5,926 nucleotides of DNA from Methanomassiliicoccales archaeon. Lineage in GTDB: Archaea; Thermoplasmatota; Thermoplasmata; Methanomassiliicoccales; JACIVX01. The stretch spans positions 1 to 5,926 of the forward strand of contig JAJRAH010000122.1 of NCBI GenBank assembly GCA_028679985.1, given 5' to 3'. Within the stretch, counting starts at the first letter, position 1, and each line of letters begins with the position of its first letter. This document shows, piece by piece, positions 1 through 5,521 of this stretch. Below the pieces are notes generated by a model. The model had not been told where the DNA came from. It saw only the letters and a list, made by a program, of their open reading frames with translations, and did not search any database. The translations under genes were made by a program, and so were the position numbers.

Positions 1-1935
1 AGTATCGATGACTGGGAGCGGCTCAGGAGGAGCGGGAAGGTGCTCCTCGGAAGGTTCCTCCGGGGGCGGGTCCGCTATGTCCTGGCCGAGGATGCTCCGA
101 TGTACGTGTCCGCCTATCGGATCTCCGATCCAACCGCTCCCGAGGAGAGAATCCTTGATCGCATCCGACAAAGCGACGGTTTGGGACTGTTCCAGCTGCG
201 CAAGATCACGGGCATTGCCAAGGAGAGACTGAAATCCATTCTTGACTGGCTTGATCGCAACATGTACGTAGTCAGGAGATACGGGCACAGGGAGGAGTGG
301 TCGCGGGAGAACATTTACGAGGCGTATGATGCGCCGGAGTATGAAGGGGATTCAAGACTGGAGGTGGTCCGGAGGTTCGTCAGGGCGTTCGGACCCGTGC
401 CGATGTTTGCGGTGACGGCACACACGGGGTTCTCGCTGGAGGAGGTCCGCGAGAGAATGCAATCGCTTGACGTGAGGACCATATCCGTAGGGGAAGGCAG
501 GGTCGAGATGTATGTCATGGCTGACGAGATCGACGATCTTCTATCCCCCCAGGAATCCGAAAGGAAGCTGCGGGTGCTCTCACTGTTCGATCCGGACGTT
601 CTACCGCTCCGGTCCGAGATCGCGTCGAGATATGGGGACAGACTGATATATCCGATCATGTCGGACGGGGTCCTCGTAGGTGCAATCGAGAAATGGAACA
701 TGAGCGGATGCGTAGAAGTGCGAGGCCTAGATCTTGAGAACAGTTCTCTTCTGCCAGAGGCTCTTGTAGCGCTCGACGGAATGATGGGCTTCTACAGGAT
801 GCTCGGTTACGACATCCTTCGGATCAAGGAAGTCCTCGGAAAGGGTGTCGGAGAAGTCGAGGAAAGCATCGCCGACGTGCTCACTCGTTCGGGATTCCAT
901 CGCATCGGTGAGGCCTTCATCAAAGGGGAATTCGTCCCAAGATCGTTCTCGGAGGAAGACATTCTTTCATACGTCTTCTGGCACCAGGGCATTCCCGAGA
1001 GGAAGAGGTACGACAACATCCTGGAAGGTATCAAGGCGACGGGCGGGTTCAGGTCCGATTCCGCCGCCTATCTTCGCTGCAAAGTCAAGGTCCCTCTCAA
1101 GAAACTTCTGGAGCAGGGGATGGTGGTCCGCGTGCAGGCGATTCCTGAGTACCTGACCTACACTGACTTGGAACACGCCAGCTTGTATCGCAAGGCCAAG
1201 AATGTACGGATGAGCGATGATATGAACTCGCTCATGAGGATTCTCGAAGACCGCAGGAAGATCCCGAGGGAAGAGCTCTACGCGCTGTCTCCCGTCGGCC
1301 GCGGCAGGACGCACGAGGCACTTCGCGAGCTGTATATGGGATCGGCAGTCTATTATGACCGATCGAGGACCGTTTGTCTCGTTCCGAATCCTGAGTTGAG
1401 TACTGAAGAAGCTCGAATTGAGTTGTTCCGATTGCTCTTCCGCAACTACGGCATGTTCGCTGCCGAGGAAATAGTCCGCTTTATCAAGTATCGGATGCCG
1501 ATGAAGGAGGTAAGAGAGATCCTTGCGAGGCTTGAGAAGGAGGGTCTGCTGGTCAAAGGATACTTCCTCGAGGGCGATGAGACTCTCCGATGGACTCTCA
1601 GGGAGGACTTGGAGAGGATCGGCAGGGATGTCGGGGAGAGTTTCGTGCTCACGACAGACGATACCCTCCAATCATATCTCCTGCCTCTGATGAGAGGTAG
1701 ATACGGTCAGAGCTCCGTGATCTTCAAGGGGCACGAGATCATCGGCGCATTCAAGAGCAGATCGAGGGGCAAGGACATATACATCAGCGAATTCGTCGGT
1801 GAGCGAGAGGCCAGAGCGGTTCTGAACCAGTACCTCAGGGCGATGGGTCTTACGCTGAGGAAGATCGGGGGGCAAACCATCCCGGACTGGGAGGTCCAGG
1901 AGTTCTACGAAAAGACCCACCCGGGAGAGACCTGA
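1..1935 (+). CDS. Lhr-type helicase C-terminal region (tandem winged-helix/AlkZ-like domains), 5' end outside the window
   Basis: The reading frame is open from base 1, so only the last 644 residues are present; the GTG at 40 is not the true start. No helicase motor motifs lie in this part. What is seen is a chain of winged-helix-like segments rich in Arg, Lys and Glu. The opening GKVLLGRFLRGRVRYVL, followed by an EDAPMY-like segment, resembles the region after the motor in large Lhr helicases. The segment around residues 193-232, with LFDPDVLPLR and then a glycine beta-turn (DGVLVGAIEKW), resembles the beta-rich part of AlkZ/YcaQ (HTH_42) proteins. Bacterial Lhr C-terminal domains are known to have AlkZ-like folds. 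A related arrangement recurs near residues 470-603. The likely role is nucleic-acid unwinding or DNA repair, inferred from the family. An alternative is a standalone AlkZ-like winged-helix protein. I see no AlkZ-type QxQ/QxD catalytic motif in the visible part. The gene ends 1 nt before the convergent thi4. Confidence 0.6.
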   Translation, partial: SIDDWERLRRSGKVLLGRFLRGRVRYVLAEDAPMYVSAYRISDPTAPEERILDRIRQSDGLGLFQLRKITGIAKERLKSILDWLDRNMYVVRRYGHREEWSRENIYEAYDAPEYEGDSRLEVVRRFVRAFGPVPMFAVTAHTGFSLEEVRERMQSLDVRTISVGEGRVEMYVMADEIDDLLSPQESERKLRVLSLFDPDVLPLRSEIASRYGDRLIYPIMSDGVLVGAIEKWNMSGCVEVRGLDLENSSLLPEALVALDGMMGFYRMLGYDILRIKEVLGKGVGEVEESIADVLTRSGFHRIGEAFIKGEFVPRSFSEEDILSYVFWHQGIPERKRYDNILEGIKATGGFRSDSAAYLRCKVKVPLKKLLEQGMVVRVQAIPEYLTYTDLEHASLYRKAKNVRMSDDMNSLMRILEDRRKIPREELYALSPVGRGRTHEALRELYMGSAVYYDRSRTVCLVPNPELSTEEARIELFRLLFRNYGMFAAEEIVRFIKYRMPMKEVREILARLEKEGLLVKGYFLEGDETLRWTLREDLERIGRDVGESFVLTTDDTLQSYLLPLMRGRYGQSSVIFKGHEIIGAFKSRSRGKDIYISEFVGEREARAVLNQYLRAMGLTLRKIGGQTIPDWEVQEFYEKTHPGET

Positions 1936-1936
1936 T

Positions 1937-2710
1937 TCACTTCTTCCGCTTCAGTATCAGCTCAGCGACTCTCTTACCCGAGAGCAGCATGCCCCCGAAT
2001 ATCGGGCCCATTCTTGGGGCGCCCATCACGGCGTTGCACGCCATGCCGGTCACATAGAGGTTCGGGAAGACCTCGACCGTGTTCTTGACGGTCATCTTCT
2101 CTCCCACCTCGGCCCACATGCTCCTCTCCCCCTCTATCCTGCCGGACGGGGTTCTGAGCTTCCCGGCCTTTGCCTGCACGACTTTGCAGACCTCGGCCGC
2201 ATGACCGGTCGCGTCGATGACGTACTTCGATCTCACCGTGACGGGATCGACATGCAGGCCAGCAACGTTGACGGCGCTCCAGTTTATGACCACGCCGGTC
2301 AGCTTCGAATCGCGTATCATGACGTCCTCGACAGTCATGGCATTGTACAGTGATGCGCCGGCGTCGATCGCAGACGCGATGAGCTTCGCGGAGGCTTCGA
2401 TGGAGTCGGCGGTGTAATATCCAGACCCCTCATCGGTGAGGTCCACCCCGATCTCCTCGAGAATGAACTTGGACTCCTCCTGCACGACGATGACTGGAAA
2501 GGTCATCCCGCCACCCCACATGCCTCCTCCGGGGCTCAGCTTCCTCTCGAATATGACCACTCTTCTCCCCGCCTTCGCAAGGTAGCGCGCCGCGGTCAAG
2601 GAGGAAGGCCCTGCACCAGCAATCACAACGTCAACGTCCAAGTTCTCGAGGAACTCCCTCGAAAACCGCTCAACGATTCTCTTCGTGACCACAACTTCAT
2701 CGATTGGCAT
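1937..2710 (-). CDS. thi4: Thi4: sulfide-dependent ADP-thiazole synthase (thiamine biosynthesis)
   Basis: A cytoplasmic enzyme of 257 residues that builds the thiazole half of thiamine as an ADP adduct from NAD, glycine and sulfur. Residues 27-55 form the dinucleotide fold: the GAGPSS loop at 32-37 and the acidic end of strand 2 at E55 (VVIFERK). The GGGMWGGGM stretch at 61-69, the ATGH at 167-170 and the C-terminal MGPIFGGMLLSGK at 234-246 are family hallmarks. GLHVDP puts His153 where yeast THI4 has its self-sacrificed Cys (CCMDP). Archaeal enzymes with His are known to use free sulfide catalytically with iron, so this copy should be a true catalyst. The third position of the GxGxxG loop is Ser instead of Gly. 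I chose the ATG at 2710 over the in-frame ATG at 2752 because GGTGATC precedes it and the length then fits archaeal relatives. Older databases call this family ribulose-1,5-bisphosphate synthetase. It is divergent from the HTH regulator at 2932. Confidence 0.92.
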   Translation of the reverse strand: MPIDEVVVTKRIVERFSREFLENLDVDVVIAGAGPSSLTAARYLAKAGRRVVIFERKLSPGGGMWGGGMTFPVIVVQEESKFILEEIGVDLTDEGSGYYTADSIEASAKLIASAIDAGASLYNAMTVEDVMIRDSKLTGVVINWSAVNVAGLHVDPVTVRSKYVIDATGHAAEVCKVVQAKAGKLRTPSGRIEGERSMWAEVGEKMTVKNTVEVFPNLYVTGMACNAVMGAPRMGPIFGGMLLSGKRVAELILKRKK

Positions 2711-2713
2711 CAG

Positions 2714-2719
2714 ATCACC
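2714..2719 (-). promoter_or_regulatory. Shine-Dalgarno site of thi4 (decides the start)
   Basis: The minus strand reads GGTGATCTG immediately before the ATG at 2710. GGTGATC pairs with the conserved 3' end of archaeal 16S rRNA (GGAUCACCUCC). The alternative upstream ATG at 2752 is preceded by AGTCAGAAGAG, a poor match. This supports the 257-residue protein over the 271-residue form. Confidence 0.75.
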
Positions 2720-2900
2720 GCTTAGTATCCTCTTTGGGCCGAACGATAACATCTCTTCTGACTTAAGAATCTGTTGTCCCCTGCCATCAGGCTCAGCGCT
2801 TTCCTTGCGACTCGAGGAGCCACGGCGGGAGCTGACCGAATTTGATGGAAGTCGCTGGATCGGTGACTCTTTCGGCGTCTACGTTGCTCGGATTATAACC

Positions 2901-2908
2901 TTTTAATA
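2901..2908 (+). promoter_or_regulatory. TATA box of the HTH regulator gene (leaderless type)
   Basis: TTTTAATA begins 31 nt before the ATG at 2932 in an AT-rich island (TTATAACCTTTTAATATC) within otherwise GC-rich sequence. At the usual archaeal TATA-to-start distance of about 25 nt from the box centre, transcription would begin at or next to the ATG. No Shine-Dalgarno lies between box and ATG, which fits a leaderless mRNA. TTATAA at 2893-2898 is an alternative box that would give a short leader of about 10 nt. Confidence 0.55.
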
Positions 2909-2931
2909 TCGTTAAGTCCTACTCTATCTGC

Positions 2932-3306
2932 ATGAAGATTCCATGCGAATTGATCGTGTGGTATGTCCTTCCTTCCATACGTCGGGAGTTGGCGAGGGAG
3001 CTGGTGGAGAAGCACGGCCTTACCCAGGCTGAGGTAGCTAGGCGGTTCGGGGTGACAGACGCTGCGATTTCTCAATACTTGAAGTCCAAACGTGGCACAA
3101 GCAGGGAGATGGAAGCTAGCGGGAAATACGATGATTTCAGGAAAGAAGTCGAACGCGCCGCGTCCAGGATCATCAATGGATCCGATATCGTAACCGAGAC
3201 ATGCAGGATCTGCGAGATGGTCAAGAAGAGCGGAATGCTCGTCTCAATCTACGAGACACGTACTGGTCTGAAAGCACCACTGTGCGTCTGCCCCCAGATG
3301 GAATGA
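2932..3306 (+). CDS. Small HTH (XRE-like) transcriptional regulator with C-terminal cysteine pairs
   Basis: A 124-residue predicted archaeal regulator resembling the COG2522 type. Residues 1-20 form the helix MKIPCELIVWYVLPSIRREL typical of these proteins. Residues 31-54 form the DNA-binding helix-turn-helix, with TQAEVARRFGV, the recognition helix DAAISQYL, then KSKRG. The rest, about 60-124, is a short helical domain carrying C-x2-C (Cys91, Cys94) and C-x-C (Cys118, Cys120); Cys5 is a fifth cysteine. Four clustered cysteines suggest a metal or Fe-S site or a redox switch, which is inference. The N-terminal half resembles the DNA-binding part of archaeal ThiR regulators, but no ThiN ligand domain follows. 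It is divergent from thi4, which makes thi4 and itself the first candidate targets. The start has no Shine-Dalgarno and is probably leaderless. It ends 8 bp from the convergent glycosylase gene. Confidence 0.8.
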   Translation: MKIPCELIVWYVLPSIRRELARELVEKHGLTQAEVARRFGVTDAAISQYLKSKRGTSREMEASGKYDDFRKEVERAASRIINGSDIVTETCRICEMVKKSGMLVSIYETRTGLKAPLCVCPQME

Positions 3307-3314
3307 GGTCTCTT

Positions 3315-4121
3315 TCAAGCGTCTTTCTGATTCTTGTCCTCTGACAGGTAAATGTATTCTTGCGCGTATCCGGCGTATCTTCCGAAGTACGTCCTGGCGC
3401 ACTCGCTTATTTCTCTGTAGCTTCCTCTCATTCCGTATCGGTTCTCCATCGCCCGCCGAATCCGGACGTCTATCGGAAACGCTTCCAGGTGATCGAGGCT
3501 GAAGAGGGCGATGCAGTCCGCAACCTTATCCCCGATCCCTTCGAACTGCTTGAGTGTCCTAACGCACTCCTCGTATCGCACCCTTCTCAGTCGCTCGAAA
3601 TCCAGATCAGCATCGCACACCCTTCTCGCGAAGTCCACGAACCTGCGACAACGAAAACCGAGATTGCAGTGCGACGCCTTATCCGCGTTACTCAGTATCT
3701 CCTCTGGTCGCGGGAACGAGTACACGCCGTCCGAGATCTCATCACCGAATGCTCTGCAGATGTTCTCGATCATGCCCTCGATTCTGGGTATGCTCGCGAA
3801 GGTCGCAAGAGTGTAGGACGCGGCGCATTCCCACGGATCCTGCCTGATCAGTCTGAGCCCCTTGTAATTCTTGACGAGCTTCTCTACGAAGCCGTCTTTC
3901 GAGATCTCCTGCACGATATCGTCGAGATCGTCGTCCGATCTGAAGTAAGAGAGGAGGGCGTCATCCGCCACTCCTCCGACGACATCAACCCTTGACCCTT
4001 GCTGTCTCAACCTAACGACGCGGCCCGCCAGGACCCCTTTCCACCAGCCGTGCTCTTTTCTCCACCTGAAGACCTGGCCGCACCCGAGGGTCAGGTCAAG
4101 GTTCAGGTCATCGAAAATCAT
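3315..4121 (-). CDS. ogg: OGG1-type 8-oxoguanine DNA glycosylase/AP lyase
   Basis: A DNA base-excision enzyme of 268 residues expected to remove 8-oxoguanine and nick the abasic site by beta-elimination. The N-terminal domain has LTLGCGQVFRWR (10-21), the OGG1-family signature. DPWECAASY at 95-103 begins the central helical domain. The helix-hairpin-helix is at about 188-218: FEGIGDKVADC with Lys199 at the Schiff-base position (human OGG1 Lys249), then EAFPIDVRI with Asp218 at the human Asp268 position. GRYAGYAQEYIYL (247-259) matches the GWAQ segment near the human C-terminus. The asparagine triplet (SSNNNIARI) that contacts the orphan cytosine in human OGG1 is replaced by ATFASIPRI, although the Arg after it is kept, so opposite-base preference may differ. 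The start ATG overlaps the methyltransferase stop as ATGA, with GGAAGG 4 nt upstream, which points to translational coupling as the last gene of a three-gene operon. Confidence 0.87.
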   Translation of the reverse strand: MIFDDLNLDLTLGCGQVFRWRKEHGWWKGVLAGRVVRLRQQGSRVDVVGGVADDALLSYFRSDDDLDDIVQEISKDGFVEKLVKNYKGLRLIRQDPWECAASYTLATFASIPRIEGMIENICRAFGDEISDGVYSFPRPEEILSNADKASHCNLGFRCRRFVDFARRVCDADLDFERLRRVRYEECVRTLKQFEGIGDKVADCIALFSLDHLEAFPIDVRIRRAMENRYGMRGSYREISECARTYFGRYAGYAQEYIYLSEDKNQKDA

Positions 4122-4948
4122 CTAGCCTTCCTTGCCACGAAGATCATGAAGTCGCTCGTCTTCTTGAAAGGGCTGAAGTCGTAGTCGCCGTATACTTCCA
4201 GAACGTCGAACCCGCATCGCATCAGCAGATCCATCGCCTCTCTGTGGAACAGGTACCTGAGCGTGAACGTAGTCGTAACCCTCCTGAGCTGACGGTCCTG
4301 CCTCGAGATATCGTAGAAGAAGTGAACTGTCGTGCGCTGGGATGGCTGATCAAAAGTCTGGCATTCGAACTTCGATATGATCTCGCCTTGCGCGGTCAAC
4401 TTCGTCCCGTCATGTCGGACCACTCTCTCCGCTCTGTCGAGCTTCGGGTTGAAGACGCTCATGCTCAGCAACCCGTCTCTGGAAAGATGTTTCCGTATGT
4501 TGTTCAGCGCGGATTCTTGGTCCTCCGTTTCAAGAAGATGCAGGAAGGAGTTGAACGGGATTATCGCCAGTTTGAACCGCTCTTTCGTTTTGAAAGTCCT
4601 GACGTCGTCATGAATCACGTCGATCCTGCTTTGGGTCTCATCGTCAAGGAGGTCCAGTTTGGCGGTAAGGCAGTCGAGCATCGCCGTGCTCCTGTCGACT
4701 CCTGTGACCTTCTGCTTCTTCTTCGCCAGCGGGATTAGCAGTCTGCCGGTCCCGCACATGCATTCCAGTATCGGAGATCCAGTTGTCTCGGCCAGCTGCT
4801 CGTAGAAGGCCATATCATCTACTAGATCCTCGGTCCAGATGTCGTAGTACTTCGCCGAAACGTCATACTCGTCAAGGTTCTCTTTTATGACTCTAGCGCT
4901 TGTAGCCGAACCTGCGGAGCAGTTCTCTCCTTTTCTTGAGATCCTCAT
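4118..4948 (-). CDS. Class I SAM-dependent methyltransferase, substrate unknown
   Basis: A cytoplasmic protein of 276 residues with a Rossmann-type methyltransferase fold. YDVSAKYYDIW (28-38) is the usual lead-in helix. Motif I is ILECMCGTGR (60-69), binding SAM, with Glu-Cys-Met-Cys in place of the common Asp-x-Gly-Cys. VTGVDRS (81-87) gives the acidic residue for the SAM ribose (Asp85). HDDVRTF (113-119) lies next to the adenine. PFNSFLHL (131-138) takes the motif IV position, followed by RKHLSRDGLL and the beta strand ending in VFNP. The C-terminal 100 residues form a beta-rich part typical of small-molecule methyltransferases, but the substrate cannot be read from sequence. The longest reading frame starts at a TTG at 4981; I prefer the ATG at 4948, which has GGAG 9 nt upstream. 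Even so it overlaps the kinase gene by 56 nt. No in-frame ATG, GTG or TTG would remove the overlap without losing the YD helix. Confidence 0.82.
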   Translation of the reverse strand: MRISRKGENCSAGSATSARVIKENLDEYDVSAKYYDIWTEDLVDDMAFYEQLAETTGSPILECMCGTGRLLIPLAKKKQKVTGVDRSTAMLDCLTAKLDLLDDETQSRIDVIHDDVRTFKTKERFKLAIIPFNSFLHLLETEDQESALNNIRKHLSRDGLLSMSVFNPKLDRAERVVRHDGTKLTAQGEIISKFECQTFDQPSQRTTVHFFYDISRQDRQLRRVTTTFTLRYLFHREAMDLLMRCGFDVLEVYGDYDFSPFKKTSDFMIFVARKAR

Positions 4949-5375
4949 CCTTCTCAACTCCAAGCGGCGTCTGTCCGTCAATCACCCCGACGATCCCACG
5001 TCCCCTCTCCGTCTCTGCAATGAGCACTTCCACGTCGTTCGCGGTTGCGCAGAAGACGCCGCAGACCTCAGGCACGTCCCTTATGCTCTTGAGGACATTG
5101 ATTGGATAGGCATTCTTGATTACCACGACGAACGTGTGACCAGCGCCAATCTGCACTGCGTTCTTCGCAGCGCATTCCTTGAGCTCATCGTCGTTGCCCT
5201 CCACCCTGACCAGCCTGTCCGAGGAGGCTTCGCAGAAGGCGATCCCGAACTTGATTCCTGGAACGGCATTGACCATTGTCTCGTAGAGATCCTCGGCAGT
5301 CTTGATAAAGTGAGACTGGCCTACTATGACGTTCGCATCAGAGGGTTTCTCGATCAGTACCGGCTCTATCCTCAC
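4893..5375 (-). CDS. Adenosine-specific kinase family protein (PF04008-like)
   Basis: A compact 160-residue protein matching the archaeal/thermophile 'adenosine-specific kinase' family almost end to end. Conserved blocks are GQSHFIKTAEDLYE (19-32), PGIKFGIAFCEAS (39-51) followed by RLVRVEGND (54-62), IGAGHTF (76-82), PINVL with VPEVCGVFCATAN (91-113) and ETERGRGIVGVIDG (121-134). The family name rests on nucleoside or nucleotide binding seen in structural work. As far as I know a cellular reaction is not firmly settled, so treat the kinase label with caution. The frame continues upstream to a TTG at 5465, but those extra 30 residues (Cys-rich, low complexity) do not look like the family. The GTG at 5375 gives the normal length and has the purine-rich GGGGGCAGG just upstream. 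It is first in the operon with the methyltransferase and glycosylase, whose products could share adenosine or SAM chemistry. Confidence 0.85.
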   Translation of the reverse strand: MRIEPVLIEKPSDANVIVGQSHFIKTAEDLYETMVNAVPGIKFGIAFCEASSDRLVRVEGNDDELKECAAKNAVQIGAGHTFVVVIKNAYPINVLKSIRDVPEVCGVFCATANDVEVLIAETERGRGIVGVIDGQTPLGVEKDEDLKKRRELLRRFGYKR

Positions 5376-5410
5376 ATCCTGCCCCCATTCACATAGAACA
5401 TCTTCCCGGA

Positions 5411-5418
5411 TAGATAAC
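5411..5418 (-). promoter_or_regulatory. Probable TATA box of the kinase-methyltransferase-glycosylase operon
   Basis: On the minus strand the sequence reads GCAAAGGTTATCTATCC. GTTATCTA is TATA-like and CAAAGG just before it fits a purine-rich BRE. Transcription about 25 nt on would start near 5388, leaving a leader of about a dozen bases that contains GGGGGCAGG before the GTG at 5375. This supports the short start over the TTG at 5465, which lies upstream of the box. Confidence 0.45.
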
Positions 5419-5450
5419 CTTTGCAGACTGCTGCATTGACCCCTTTTCGA

Positions 5451-5458
5451 GCACGTGC
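5451..5458. repeat. Perfect 8-bp palindrome GCACGTGC between divergent promoters
   Basis: GCACGTGC lies near the middle of the 146-bp divergent region, between the presumed TATA boxes of the kinase operon and the endonuclease IV gene. Its position would suit an operator acting on both. A palindrome this short can occur by chance, so the regulatory role is only a suggestion. Confidence 0.25.
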
Positions 5459-5491
5459 GTGACAATCGTGCAGGCAGCCTCCCGTGAAGAG

Positions 5492-5499
5492 TTATTAGT
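5492..5499 (+). promoter_or_regulatory. Probable TATA box of the endonuclease IV gene
   Basis: TTATTAGT begins 30 nt before the GTG at 5522, almost the same spacing as the box before the HTH regulator gene. The purine-rich GTGAAGAG precedes it, as a BRE might. The spacing implies that the mRNA starts at or next to the GTG. AGGTG at 5504-5508 lies 13 nt from the GTG, too far for a good Shine-Dalgarno. Confidence 0.45.
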
Positions 5500-5521
5500 C
5501 ACCAGGTGCATCAATCGTATC

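Larger units (their letters stand above)
2711..2931. promoter_or_regulatory. Divergent intergenic region between thi4 and the HTH regulator gene
   Basis: About 220 bp, the longest non-coding stretch in the window. It must hold the promoters of thi4 (leftward) and the regulator (rightward). For thi4, two weak TATA-like spots can be seen on the minus strand: TTCTTAAGT at about 2761-2769 and TGTTATCG at about 2743-2750; I cannot choose between them. Initiation about 25 nt after either would fall downstream of the rejected ATG at 2752. I found no tRNA, no THI box and no convincing open reading frame. An imperfect 17-bp palindrome lies at 2851-2867. Confidence 0.6.

Noticed and set aside
967..1671. 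234-residue reading frame on the minus strand
   Set aside because: It lies wholly antisense to the Lhr-like gene, resembles no family, and is explained by the GC-rich codon pattern of the real gene.
2711..2752. Extended thi4 starting at the ATG at 2752
   Set aside because: It lacks a Shine-Dalgarno, while the ATG at 2710 has GGTGATC at close range; the added 14 residues have no counterpart in archaeal Thi4 as I recall it.
2711..2830. Possible TPP riboswitch (THI box) upstream of thi4
   Set aside because: The minus strand has GCTGAGCCTGATGGCAGGGG, which loosely recalls THI-box pieces, but the conserved CTGAGA and the CTGGATAATGCCAGCG-like core are absent and the spacing is wrong.
2685..2906. 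73-residue reading frame on the plus strand across the thi4 upstream region
   Set aside because: It overlaps the thi4 5' end and two promoter areas, is rich in Ser and Arg, and has no family likeness.
3360..3995. 211-residue reading frame on the plus strand
   Set aside because: It is antisense to the well-supported OGG1-type glycosylase and has no recognisable motifs.
4244..4738. 164-residue reading frame on the plus strand
   Set aside because: It is antisense to the methyltransferase, with no family features and no promoter or Shine-Dalgarno.
4887..5396. 169-residue reading frame on the plus strand
   Set aside because: It is antisense to the adenosine-specific kinase family gene, whose conserved blocks leave no doubt about the coding strand.
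5381..5401. Mini reading frame of 9 codons overlapping the kinase-family start
   Set aside because: Its ATG at 5401 lies upstream of the transcription start predicted from the TATA-like box, so it is probably not in the mRNA.
5376..5465. Longer kinase-family protein starting at TTG 5465
   Set aside because: The extra 30 residues are unlike the family, the start is a rare codon without a Shine-Dalgarno, and a likely TATA box lies inside this stretch.
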